Origin: Ctena decussata
Taxonomy: Eukaryota > Mollusca > Bivalvia > Lucinida > Lucinidae
Direction of reading: 5' to 3'
Assembly: GCA_963989385.1 (NCBI GenBank)
Contig: OZ022511.1
Span: 26,344,503 to 26,408,502 of the forward strand
Length of the DNA: 64,000 nt
Positions 43,588-54,437 of this stretch are shown one piece after another. The translations under genes and the position numbers were made by a program. Below the pieces are notes generated by a model. The model was not told the DNA's origin. It searched no databases and saw only the letters and a list, made by a program, of their open reading frames with translations. Each line of letters starts with the position of its first letter. Position 1 is the first letter of the stretch.

Positions 43588-45743
43588 GTGTAGTAATCTC
43601 TATGCTATGTATTAATTTCCCGTAAAATACGTATTTTAAGCAAGTTTCGGTGACTTAATATGATACCTTTATGGTATTTTTGTCAAATGACAGCATAATA
43701 TGCACAGGCCAAGATGTTATAGTTTTAGTATCATGTATCTTGAAATATTCTTCTCCTAAAGTCCTTGATATTTAATAGTGAGATAGTGAGATTTCAAGTT
43801 TTTCTGTTTACGAACTGGAAAAAAGAACTTGTATTTCAAAGCAGTGCCACCGAAGCAAAAAGAAAAAGCAAACAGGCTGGCAAATTGTAACGCAAGCAAT
43901 TCTTTGTACTTATACATAGAACTCGTTTATGTACCAATAGCACATTTAGTAATTTATGTTAATATTTGTATCTAAAAACAAAACATTTTAAGATCGTGTA
44001 TTTTGCGGGACAGTACAGAAGAGAAGAGAAACAGAGTAAGCGTTCTAGGTGCTCTATTAAACACGTTTCATGCAGACAGGTTGAAGATTTAAAGATTAAA
44101 ACAGGAGTTTTCCTCGAGATTTTCAAATCTATAACTTTATGAGTTTTCCAGGAATAGTTTTCTTTCATGTTAGTTAAGTACAATTAGATCGTATTGCTTC
44201 TTTTTGGTAGAAGAAGAGCATTTTGCCTTTTCTAGACATAATAGAGTAAACAAAAGCTCTTGCTTCTTAAGGTGACTTCCAGAAGTTGCTTCAATATGCT
44301 GGTATATACGATCCATAGAATACTGACAAGAAATGTTAGTCCTTGCATGTTGTCTCTCGTTATCTGAATTTACATGATATTTACTGTGCAAAACTTTTAG
44401 AACTCGCTACATTAGATACCAAAGTTGTGAAATGACAGTGAGGGATCTCTTTGTGAATTCATTTTTTCGATATTTTAACCACCCAACCAACTTTCTTGAG
44501 ACTAAGAGTATAGGGAAAGTAGCACACACAGAGACTGAGAGCAGTCCAAAAGGCACGCACGATATACCGAATGAACCCAGGGAGGTATTCATTCATTTTA
44601 AAGAATAATATCACTCACATAATAGGTGAATGAAAGTATCGCTATGGACAGCAAGATAAAAAAAGAGCAGCCATGGAACGGACAGTAATAGTTTACTGCG
44701 CAGGTGTGCGTCAAGTTGGGGAAGGGGGGGGGGGGGGGGGGGGGGGCGGTGAGTCGGGGGAAGAGGGGTCGGCGGAGCTTTAACCGTTTTTACTGGATGG
44801 CTTTAATCGGCTGAAGTTTCTAGTGACGAAGCGCTTGGAGGGTTTTCCCCGGGTTTACCTTTCAATGCTACAAGTTGAGTTGCGAACAAAGTCAATGACT
44901 TTGACAGAAAGTATCTGATCATATGATCAACAATTAAAACAGGCGTTGAAATCAAATACTGGAAGGTTTCGCAAAAATAATTTGACTGGGAAAACCTTAC
45001 CGTAGGTTAAAAGTCGATGAACAGATCATGGTCCGTAATTATTCTGGAAGAAATATGTGATCACTGATCATGATGAAACATTATATATTTCCTATGAGTG
45101 AACAATTATTTGAATATGTAATGGAAATCACTTGAATGTTGACGGAAATCCCGTATTCACAAGACTGACGTCAGCAGATAGCCCAAGGGCTGTAATACTG
45201 ACAGAAGAATCCTATCGTGACCCGGATGAAAGGATACCTCTTGCCAAAATTTTAGCATAATGTTAAACAAGTATAACAAGATTATTAGAGACAATTACAA
45301 TTGAAGTCCAACTTTCTGCGGACGTTAATGCATTCTATCATGAGAACCAATGACTAATGATCGTAAAATGAGCAACTCCGATTTGAAATTAAGAAGCAAC
45401 TGCACAAAGGGAGCAAAGACGAATATGTCCATAAACACATTTTGGAAAGAAAAAAATATCGCTGTAATGCATTGTTAGTGACTTTTCTTTTATACCAATT
45501 TAACGTTGCATTTGTTTTATGTTCGATGCTGTTTAATTTATTCTGTTCTCAGTTTAATCCTTCTATCATAAAAATAGAAAATAGGTAAAAATAATTGTTA
45601 AATGTTTTTCATATAATTTGCTTAGTCCGTTGTAACCCGTCTGTTGGTCTAAATTATTTAGTTCAATAAAGATAGCTGAGTTGCCATCTATTTGGGAAAG
45701 AGCTGCTGACTCGGCTTATCACTTGTAATTTATTGTTTGTTAG
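43588..45743. other. anonymous sequence with a 23-nt poly-G tract
   Basis: 44724-44746 is a run of 23 G, followed by more G-rich sequence. The upstream phrase GGAACGGACAGTAATA resembles GGAACGGCCAGTAATA near 31668, which also precedes a poly-G run. Both tracts may therefore be part of one dispersed repeat. No gene is supported; short - strand ORFs at 43959-44592 have no recognisable domain. Confidence 0.45.
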
Positions 45744-45834
45744 GATGTCTTTGTCAATCTTTCCCTTTGATGTTGGGGATAGGGTTTGGGATCTGATTCA
45801 GTCAGTTCCTGAAGTGATATAGTTACTCTTTAAA
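45744..45834 (+). repeat. dispersed repeat with inverted copy at 62451-62538
   Basis: GATGTCTTTGTCAATCTTTC, GGGGATAGGGTTTGGGAT and TCAGTTCCTGAAGTG are found in reverse complement at 62451-62538. The copies are diverged by roughly a tenth. The family is unknown. Confidence 0.65.
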
Positions 45835-48140
45835 TTTGTAATGCTAAATGTTTTTTTGGCGAATGCTAAATTACTGCTACTGAAATTATCATTAAAACAA
45901 AACATTACTCTCTTTCGAAAATGTGAATTTTGAGGCCTTCATTTCTGTGCTCGCTTTGTGTGGTGCTTACTCAAATCAATTTAAATTTGGCATTTTTACA
46001 CTGCTTAAGCATCAGTGTTGATGAAAGAATGCTTTTATCTGCATACTGAAGATTAGAACTAAAGTTATGATTTACAATACTCCTGGTATTTTTACTTTGA
46101 AAATATGCTAAACTTTGGCGAGAAGTATATGATACATTTCAGATGTAGGGATGATGGGAATAATTCTTGAAAGTTTCAAGAAAACCCAGTTAAATACTGA
46201 AAGCGGAGTTGCAATCACAAGAATTGCGTTGCTGGATTGATCAAGACAGAAACGGTCCAATCACAACACTGATGACATATTATTATATTTCAAATCCTGT
46301 AAGTTTTACGAAAACCGGTTGAAAACTGAAGGAGTTCTACAAGACGACTTGTCCACTGAGTTGCACTCAAGGGTGGTAACTTTGTCAAAAAGTGTCTAAT
46401 CAAGGCTCCGACAATTTATGATATATACAGTATTCTGAAAGATCTTTGAAAATCTGATGAAAATTTATGGAGGAGTTGCGACCACAAAAATTTCCTACGG
46501 ACGGAGAGAGGACGGAAAACATTGCTATAGTCCCCTTCGACAATGTCAGGGGACAATAAACGCAAACAACAACACGAACTGGGCGGCCGATGAATAGAGG
46601 CATACAAGCTCATCTCCATGGCTTGGTGGCCATTTAAACAAAAGAGCAACTTTTAGCAGAATAGTATTTGCTGGTCTGTGGAAAGTAAAACCCCTTTTTT
46701 CGTGGTATGTTACTCTTAACTTTTATATAGAGCACACGGTGTGTTCACAGTAACTGTTAATTTATGGCTCTCATCTGAGACATGGTACTTTCTCTGACGA
46801 AACTGCAGTTTCGCTGGACTGTTACGTAACAGGGCTACGGCCACAAATAAACGATAAAATATGTATTTTTCTTCAAAGAGGAACTTCTGCTGTCAAAGAC
46901 AATTGTTTCTTTAAAAGAAATCTCTCTGTGAAGGGAGGACAATATACTATGTCAGAGTGATATCCATCGGAGAATAAAAAAAACTTTAGTCGAATTTATA
47001 CATTGGCTATCTTAATCCTGTTAATTAATATATACCAGTCCAGTTAAACTGCTGTTTTATCAGAGAAATTCCCCGGTTTCAGATATCAGAGCCACTGAAT
47101 ACCACTCTATAAACTGTGAGCTCTACACAGTAGTGACCAAAGCCCTACATGCAAACCGCCAGTCATAGAACGACTCAAACTCACTTACGTTGGATATATA
47201 CTGAAAGGATTTAAAAACTTCCACCCATTAATTTTGAATATCTCAAAAATGAATGCAGCTACGTTCACCAAATATTTACAGCATATATATTCTCTTATAC
47301 CTGATTATATCAATATACCGAATCTGAAATCATTTAACCGAATCGGTCAGGAACAAGCACGTGCTCCTCGTGTTCTTAATACCGTTTACATAAGGATGAA
47401 TAGCTTCACGTATACAGTTTTCTGATGAAACATTTCTCTTACAATATCAAATTGAATTTTAAAAGTTTGAACTCAGTCAGTGGCTTAATTTAGCCTACCG
47501 CGCCTAAATATCGCACACAGGTGCAGAGTTTTGGGCCAGGTAAATGCTGAAATTTCAAAAAGTGACGCCGCGGTACTATTTTATGCGTTTATTACGGCAA
47601 CAATCTCAGACGACGTGCACTGTTTACAGGAAGCTCAAAACACCGTCAGAAAAGCACCTAACCGAGATTAAAACCCAGAGGTCATGACGTTAACTAACGT
47701 CGACGCCGTCTCCGTAATAGGCTTTGCGCGACCGCATCATCCGCAGTGATACTTGCAAATCAACGTGGATGACGTCAAAATGTTAAGACAGTAAGAAATG
47801 GTCGAAAAGAGTGTTGCACAAGATAACGCCGGCATCGGCTTATGCATTTCAGTGACGTAACGCTCTTTTACTGACGTCATTTAAGTAAATGATACAAATA
47901 AACTGCGTAAACTTTAAATTTGATAAGTTTCAAGCATTTTGTCGTTAAATATTCAACACTGTCATGAGTGAACAGATCAGCAGCCAGCAATAAAAAGTGG
48001 AAGTTTTTAAATCTTTTCAGTATATTATTAAAAGTAAATGGGTACCAATGCATGTTTTCCCCTGTTTTTATAGAATAAAGAAAACGTGACTGCCTGTTTG
48101 CTTCCAAGGTGGACGTTACCCTTCTAAAAGAGGTCTACTC
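45835..48140. other. anonymous sequence with a weak dispersed repeat
   Basis: 46740-46860 is a diverged relative of 38634-38760 (CTGACGAAACTGCAGTTTCG, CTGGACTGTTACGTAACAG). The rest shows no gene. Several GACGTC/GACGTA words at 47690-47880 appear incidental. Confidence 0.4.
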
Positions 48141-48820
48141 TTAAACACAGTATCCGAACTACATGTACAATCTCTTCCGGTTTTCATAGCGTTGAATCGA
48201 TAGTACAAACGTTCGCTTATAACCAGTAGTCGGAAATCATTATGTTTTGAGATTTTATCCGGAATCTGCTGCGTCATTTATAGCTATTCAGCTTCGAAAA
48301 TGTAAAGAGGTAAGTTCAATATAATTTGCTCTTTGGTCTTTTACTTTATTACCCTGTACAATGTCGTGTATGGGTGGGTAGTAATTGGTACAGTATTCAA
48401 ATCGCCCTTGGCATGATCTTAAACCATTTTGAGCATTTTCTTACATGTTTTATAAAAAATCTTTAGAATAAACGGAAGGCGTTATCAATCTACAGTTTGT
48501 TAGTTTTGATAAAAGAATGATAGCAAAGTTTTGCACGACACAATCTCGTGTTAAATTAAGCTGTTTGGAAAAAAAAATCTACGACGACAAGGAGTTTTTC
48601 ATTGTACAGGGCAATAAAGTAAAAGACCGAAGAGAAAATTACATTAAACTTACCTCTTTACATTTTCGAAGCTGAATAACTATAAATGACGCAGTAGATT
48701 CCGGATAAAAACTCAAAACATAATGATTTCCGGTTACTGGTTATAAGCGAATTTTGTACTCTCGATTCAACGCTATGAAAACCGGAAGAGATGGTACAGT
48801 GCGTTCGGATGCTGTGTTAA
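48141..48820. mobile_element. long inverted-repeat (foldback/MITE-like) element
   Basis: The left arm 48141-48363 pairs with the right arm 48600-48820 at roughly 90 percent by eye, around a ~236-bp spacer. Shared phrases include AACACAG(T/C)ATCCGAAC at the outer ends, TAATGATTTCCG(G/A), CATTTTCGAAGCTGAATA and CATTGTACAGGGCAATAAAG at the inner ends. Each arm includes AAGAGGTAAGTT, a splice-donor-like sequence. No ORF of note. Confidence 0.8.
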
Positions 48821-49519
48821 AGGGAAGAAAAAGCTCGTAGAAAAGCAAATTCTTCCCTTTTCAGAAATGACCCCGTGTGAAAAGGATACAAAAATTATAG
48901 AGTTGCTTTCCGTTACATGTATCCATTCATCTTACGATAGTAATTGTCAGAAATGACATATGAACAACAACAGCAAATAAATACTAATTTTAGTCATTTA
49001 TAGATTTCAGTCGTTATTCATATATAAGCAATGGATATCTCAGTTTTGCTGTAAATGAAACACGTAACAATTGGCCTGGCATGAGGTACGGATGGATACA
49101 ATTTCATGATTTTGCTTCCAGTTTTATAAAAGAGATAGCTTAAACAGGATAGTATTTGCTTCTCTGTGCAAGAATCTTTCTTGATGTGGGCTTCTCTTAG
49201 AGGGATACGTTAAGTGAGCCAAAAGGTGGTATCACTCTCTAATGGTTTTATGACCCCGTTATGTCATTACCTATGTGAGATATGATATTTCCTTTGATAA
49301 AATAGCAGTGTCACTGGACTTATGCATACTAGGAGTATGACACCAAATAAGAAAGAAACGTGTCTTTAAGGAAGAAAAAGTAATAATATTGCTATGAGTC
49401 TCTGGAATCCTGTTCTCTAACAGCAGTCCGTTGTTGTTGTAACGGCGCATCCGATATAGCTCTGGGAATCTTATCCATAACAAGTCCTTCTGGAGAACGG
49501 ACTTCAAGACCAGAGTGAT
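48821..49519. other. anonymous sequence with dispersed-repeat copy
   Basis: 49240-49370 carries GGTTTTATGACCCCGTTATG, GATATTTCCTTTGATAAAAT and CAGTGTCACTGGACTTATGC, related to 38634-38760. The rest is unassigned. Confidence 0.45.
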
Positions 49520-49740
49520 CTTTCCAAGATGCGTATCCATACATCTTGCATCGTGTCCACATGTCATATCTCTAATATTTTCCTGGATGCGCTTCTGTGC
49601 ATCTTGCCAGGTGTCAACCACTCATATTTTAATCTTTCCTGGATGCTTCCATAAACCTTGCAAGGTGCCAATCTGCCATGTTTCTAATCGTTCCTGAATG
49701 CACATCCGCATAGCTTGCAAGGTATCTACATGTCATTTCT
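49520..49740. repeat. ~56-bp minisatellite, four units
   Basis: Units are anchored by GATGC or GAATGC at 49528, 49586, 49642 and 49696, each followed ~18 bp later by (C/G)TTGC(A/C)A. Spacings are 58, 56 and 54. Overlapping ORFs on both strands are by-products. Confidence 0.7.
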
Positions 49741-50670
49741 TCAGGTGTATCGTTTTCGCCATTTTCACAAAGAGGAAAGATTTTTATCCTTTGTTTGGTC
49801 TAAAACACACTGCCCTCAGGGCCAAAAGGCTACGGGAATCCTTTACCTATATTTAATAATGCTTTTAGACAAATCATCTCCTTTGTTTATGATAACAAAC
49901 TTTGCTGTTGTTGTTCATGATGAATATTTACAGTTACTGAGAATAGTGTTTTCGTCGAAAATAACTTTACACTTTACAATACCTTACATACTCATATGGT
50001 CGCGAAACGTACAAAAATCAAGCTTTGTTTCGGGCGTTAAAAGATTACTTATATCCATTGTAGTCCGACAACTTTGTTTTCCTTCATAACGACATTTTCT
50101 AAACTTTCAACAAATGACCTCTTGTTTAACGAAATTTTACAAAATATTCATTTTTGGTATTTAAACTAGTGAGAAAATCTTAATTAAATCTATTTCACAC
50201 GGAGGAAAGCACTGAAGTTACTGTTGCTTGTTTTCTAGCAGATAATAAGAATAAGAGTTTTTACTTAAACGAAGTTAGTTCTACACATTATAAGGATAAT
50301 CATGACTATTCTATAGCAAACTGTCCTGACCACCAGATATACCCAATACCTTCTGAAAATTATACTTCTGATAATAGCTTTTCATAGAATTAAAGCAAAA
50401 GCTGCCAGTTTGGTATATACGAGCAGACATCAGATATTACAGAACACTCCGCATATGTACACTCTAAGTTGATGTATGAAAGTAAAGATGTAGTAGTTCT
50501 ATGCAAGAGATTAAAAAATAAAATAATGTTCAAATGGACATTTAACAATATAAGCCATATGACATTTGAATAAAGTCAAGTTCATTTTACTTGCCACAGC
50601 TTCCTGAAGGAATGGCAAACGTTGTTTGCGCTCCTATCCTATGTTGTTTCCTATGGTAAAATTATAAAGC
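49741..50670. other. sequence downstream of the GPCR locus
   Basis: AT-rich and unassigned. It would hold the 3' UTR of the - strand receptor gene. A + strand ORF at 49715-50089 (124 codons) has no recognisable domain. Confidence 0.4.
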
Positions 50671-51825
50671 TTAGTATTTTCTTTTATTGGCTGACTCTGA
50701 CAGTGAAAGCTGGGAATATCTCGATTCTGCTAAAGAGCTAGCAAGACTGCAAGAGGACGTCGGCTGACTTGGTTTCTCTTTGCCACAGATTACGTCGATA
50801 CAATCTTCTCTGAACGCTCTTCCAAACAGGCTGTACAGGACAAAATTGACGGAATTGTTCAGATACCATACCAACCCAAATCCTATGAACAAGCGATTAA
50901 CAAACTGGACTGTGTCTACAGCTTGGGCATCCGGGAACACTCCAGGAATCAAGGCCAGCACAGAAAAAGGCCTAACTGAGATGCACTGTACGACACTGAG
51001 GGTTATAACACGTGCAGTTAGAGGGCCAGAGACTGAACGGCTGCTTTTACCATACTTTTGGCAGTCAGTGGCGTCCAACGCAGAGTTCCTTCGACAGATC
51101 TTATACAGAATGATAACATTGCAGACAATTAGAATGGTGACATGTGCAACAAACAAGAGTCCGAAGTCGATGAAACAATTATGATACTGGTTTTCATATT
51201 TAAAATAAAATGACGAAGGGTCAGCTTGACATGTCATCTCGGCTGTTACTCCAGTATTATTTCCCTTCACTCCATCAGTGTAATGTTCGCCTCTTGTCAG
51301 ATTCAGAGGTGAGCCAAATGATCTGTACATGGTAGAATCCGCACGCGTTTGGATGCTTCCATCACCTGCCATCATCTTCGCTCCAATAGTAAAAGGTAAG
51401 TTGATCAACAAAAACACCATGAAGAAGAACAAAACAACCGTTATGATTTTCTCTCTTCTCGCTCGGCGTTACCCTCTTCAGTGGCCTGCACACGGCTAGT
51501 GTTCGCTCTACTGTCAGACTGACCACAATCCATGTCGAAATTAAGAAAAAAAGATGCCATGTAGTGTGAAGTAATTTACAAGCAACATTGTTCAAATTCC
51601 ACAAGTTAAAGGCAAATAAAAGTTCTATACAATATTTAACTCCTGATGTTAAGAGGATCAGGTTGTCTGAAGCAGTTATGCGCTAAGATACATAGCCCCA
51701 GGAAGATGCCTATATCTCTTTCCTTTCCTCCAAGACATAAAAGAAATAACGTTCCCAAAGACGCCGAAACAAATCATAATGGATAAAACAAGTCCACAAA
51801 GTGTTTTGAAGTCCGCTTCTTTCAT
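50671..51825 (-). pseudogene. intronless rhodopsin-family (class A) GPCR with two compensating frameshifts
   Basis: The frame from ATG 51823-51825 gives TM1 (GLVLSIMICFGVFGNVISF, with the conserved GN) and a basic first loop (WRKGKRYRHLP), then meets TAA at 51676-51678. A second frame gives ASDNLILL (TM2), C before TM3, and TM3 ending TVERTLAVCRP (the E/DRY site as ERT). After another shift in a purine run near 51455-51475, the first frame resumes with TM4 (ITVVLFFFMVFLLINL), an extracellular loop with cysteines and N-glycosylation sites, TM5 (~FGLLFVAHVTILIVCNVII), TM6 (~VITLSVVQCISVRPFSV) and TM7 with NSVNFVLY in place of NPxxY, then helix 8 and a Ser-rich tail. Total ~384 codons, as expected. 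It resembles invertebrate peptide (FMRFamide-type) receptors. The shifts are one base each and cancel, so it is either a pseudogene or a gene with two sequence errors. Confidence 0.8.
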
Positions 51826-51840
51826 TTTTAGTTAAGCAGG

Positions 51841-52118
51841 TTGCTGAGGAAAGCGTTGATTAGTGTCCCCACCACTGTCCCAATGCAGCTTAATATTTAT
51901 CTGGATTTCTAACTTGACACAGCAGACCATTAGGACACCTTAGGAAGATGAGACTACACATACATTGTGCCAAAAATGGTGAAGATTGCTGAGGAAAGCG
52001 TGGACTTTCAGTTGATAAGTGTACCCTACCACTGTAACAAGGTAGCTTATTATTTATCAGGATTTGCGAATTGCGACAGCAGACCATTAGGACATCCTAG
52101 GAAGAAGAGACTACATAT
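51841..52118. repeat. ~145-bp tandem duplication upstream of the GPCR
   Basis: Two copies start with TTGCTGAGGAAAGCG at 51841 and 51986. They share CAGCAGACCATTAGGACA(C/T)C and GAAGA(T/A)GAGACTACA and have diverged by substitutions and small indels. The first copy lies 16 bp upstream of the receptor's ATG, so the duplication falls in its 5' UTR or promoter. Confidence 0.75.
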
Positions 52119-53158
52119 GTTTCCGATCTGTCTGCATACCGAGCAAGTCTGCTGTAGTTCTTTCTCCATGGGAACTGCAGTTCTCCTTCCACATTTAAAT
52201 AAAGACTGTGACCGATATAATGACACGAGTTTTTAAGCCCGTCAGAAGGACTGCAAAACCAGCCTTAAACCCCACCTTTTTTGTGCTTGCTGACAGTTTG
52301 ATGGACCCGGGATCTCTGTGTCTAGAAGACTGATTTGTTTCCTGCAGTCTTCTACGTGGCACATATGATAGAGTTTATGGGCTAGATAACATTAGACTTG
52401 ATGAAATTGGACCGAATAATGCCTTGATTGCGAATTTGGGATGGGAAAGTTGAGGACCCCACTTCCCCTTCTAGGTTTTCCTAATATGCGCTACTCCTCC
52501 GCTGATGCACTATCCTGAGGCTCATGTCGCTAATGGGTATTGGCGTCTTCAAATCAATGTTCTAAAATCCAGTTACAGGATCGACACCAAGTACAATACA
52601 ACTCAATACAACATGAAAACATTCGGTACATACAAGTGATGTATTTTCCGACCTTGACAGTATAAGGCTTACTTAGTACATACTGTATATAATATTAAAG
52701 TGAGACATGTTTAGTGGAAGCAACGTAGCCACCTCATCTCTACGCTCCCACCAACTCAGGGTCAGCTCCACAAGAGAAGATGGCACAACCGAAAGGGCTT
52801 TGCCTCCCCCACGCCCCGAGGAAGCAAAAAGGAAGTCATAAAGACTGCCTGTTTGTAAAAGTGGCGGAAAATACGAAGGTCTACCATACACCCCAACTGT
52901 GCCATAGCTTGATTTTTTTTAACCAACAGTTAATTAGTACACCATTGAAAAAAAATGTTTTTTTTTTTTACACCTTGACTGTTAAAGTATCTAAATGAGA
53001 AGGTTAATGAGTTCATCCTCCGGGAAAGCAGGTCAGCCAACCCAGTCTCTGTGGCAGCAAAACTGGCACCAACTCCCAAGGAAAGAATTTGCTCTCTTTA
53101 GAGCAATTTTTCTCAATTTGCTCTCTTTAGAGCAAATTTTCTCCCCTCAGATCCCCTG
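52119..53158. other. anonymous sequence
   Basis: No gene recognised. There are short duplicated phrases near 53088-53140 (AATTTGCTCTCTTTAGAGCAA twice), which form small hairpins. Confidence 0.4.
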
Positions 53159-53177
53159 CCCCCCCCCCCCCCCCCCC
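53159..53177. repeat. poly-C tract (19 nt)
   Basis: An uninterrupted run of C, followed 15-30 bp later by a GA-rich microsatellite (53198-53212). Confidence 0.95.
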
Positions 53178-53224
53178 TCAGAAATAAAAAAAGTAGAAGA
53201 GAGAGAGAGATCTGTCCAATCTTT

Positions 53225-53446
53225 AATATTGTCTTCCTATCTCTTTCTTTTGCATGCTCTTTCTGATCTTCCTTTCATTGTGTCCTGGAGACTCGTCTTT
53301 GCTAAACGACCTTGAGATGTGGCCAAACCATTTAGTTCCCGTTCCATAGCCGTGGTCTGGAGTTCATCATAGTCTCCAATGGCTGCTTGGATTTTTCTGT
53401 GAACATTTTCATTTGTTACGTGGTCCCTATACAAGATGTACAACAA
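53225..53446 (-). pseudogene. 3' end fragment of an EN-RT LINE ORF
   Basis: The - strand frame reads YRDHVTNENVHRKIQAAIGD, then YDELQT, and after a disrupted stretch SQGRLAKTSLQDTMKG. This is the C-terminal region typical of a common marine-invertebrate endonuclease-reverse transcriptase LINE. The expected middle part (a short stretch with WFGHV-type residues) is replaced by unrelated residues. The fragment ends in a GA microsatellite and is a dead 5'-truncated copy, probably of the same family as 59160-60752. Confidence 0.7.
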
Positions 53447-54323
53447 TTCTGTTGCATTTCAACTCATAGGCCGGCGTTCTTCTCCCTAACCCTGCCGTCA
53501 AGGTCCTTAATTCATAGGCTTAGAAATAAAGGTCAAGTACAATGACCTCAAATGATAAAAATATGGTAAAAGAAACATATCAAGAAAATATCAGATACAG
53601 TACTGCTTCACGTCAAAGATTTGTCGGTCGCGCAACAAACTGCAATGCGTGGGATAAATTTCCTCCGTCTCTAAACAATATAGTGCTAAAACTACAACCT
53701 AAATACAAAGTGCTTAACAAGTTCTTACAACTTATACAGAAGCATATCATTCAAAACGTGTAAGTATCTTTGAGGCAACATTGTATCAAAGCAGTGTAAG
53801 CTTAAACTTCCGACATAGTCAAAATTATTTTTGCATCAAAGACTCAAAGACGCCCATGTGTCTCAGCAATTCCGCTAAATATTTGGATACTTTAGTCGCT
53901 TGGTGAACTGTCATAAGATCTGAATAGTAAAGTTTAGATTTAACTGTCTGGCTACGTATCACGATTTTGCTGAACCCATTTTAGAGCACACCTTTAGGAT
54001 CAGTTAAATTTGGTATACTATGCTTCCGAAGCTCTTCTGGCGCAATAACCAGGGTTCATTATAAAAGCAACAGTAGGTAAAGGTTCGATAAATGACATGT
54101 TTCTGGACCTAGTTGTTGTTTCGATATGAAATAAAACCAAACTGATCTATTCAAAGGCATATTTATTCAAAGACACTGTTGACATGTTTATTCAAAGAAA
54201 GGCGTAGTAGATAGTAGAATCTGAAAATACATTTTATAAATCAACAACATGTCAACTTATCGTCACACTTAAATTGCTAAAGTGGTTGGATCCGTTTTTA
54301 CCTATCCAAACATCTTCTTTCAG
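53447..54323. other. anonymous sequence
   Basis: The ORF at 53542-53763 (YSTASRQRFVGR, CNAWDKFPPSLNNIV) faintly recalls the C-terminal tail of LINE ORFs. It is too weak to call. Nothing else is identified. Confidence 0.35.
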
Positions 54324-54437
54324 AAGTCATTGAAATGAGAGAACACGTTATCGACATAAGGCATTCAGCATTCGACAGGAACTATAAATTCAAATTATCC
54401 ATTGACATTGAACAGACAATGTTAATGCTTTATATTG
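54324..54437 (+). CDS. candidate 114-bp coding exon, function unknown
   Basis: Acceptor ATCTTCTTTCAG and strong donor GTAAGT bound a stretch open in one frame only, with two leading bases and one trailing base (phase 1/1). It encodes VIEMREHVIDIRHSAFDRNY, then KFKLSIDIEQTMLMLYI. I do not recognise the family and find no partner exon. The splice sites and open frame could be chance in AT-rich DNA. Its length and phase match the first Ly6 exon at 2802-2915, but it has no cysteines, so it is not an LU domain. Confidence 0.28.

Noticed and set aside
47690..47880. Second CRE cluster (GACGTCA words)
   Set aside because: Only scattered half-sites, with no tandem arrangement or nearby gene.
53542..53763. 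Possible LINE C-terminal ORF (NAWDKFPPSLNNIV)
   Set aside because: The resemblance is one short motif only, with no neighbouring RT sequence.
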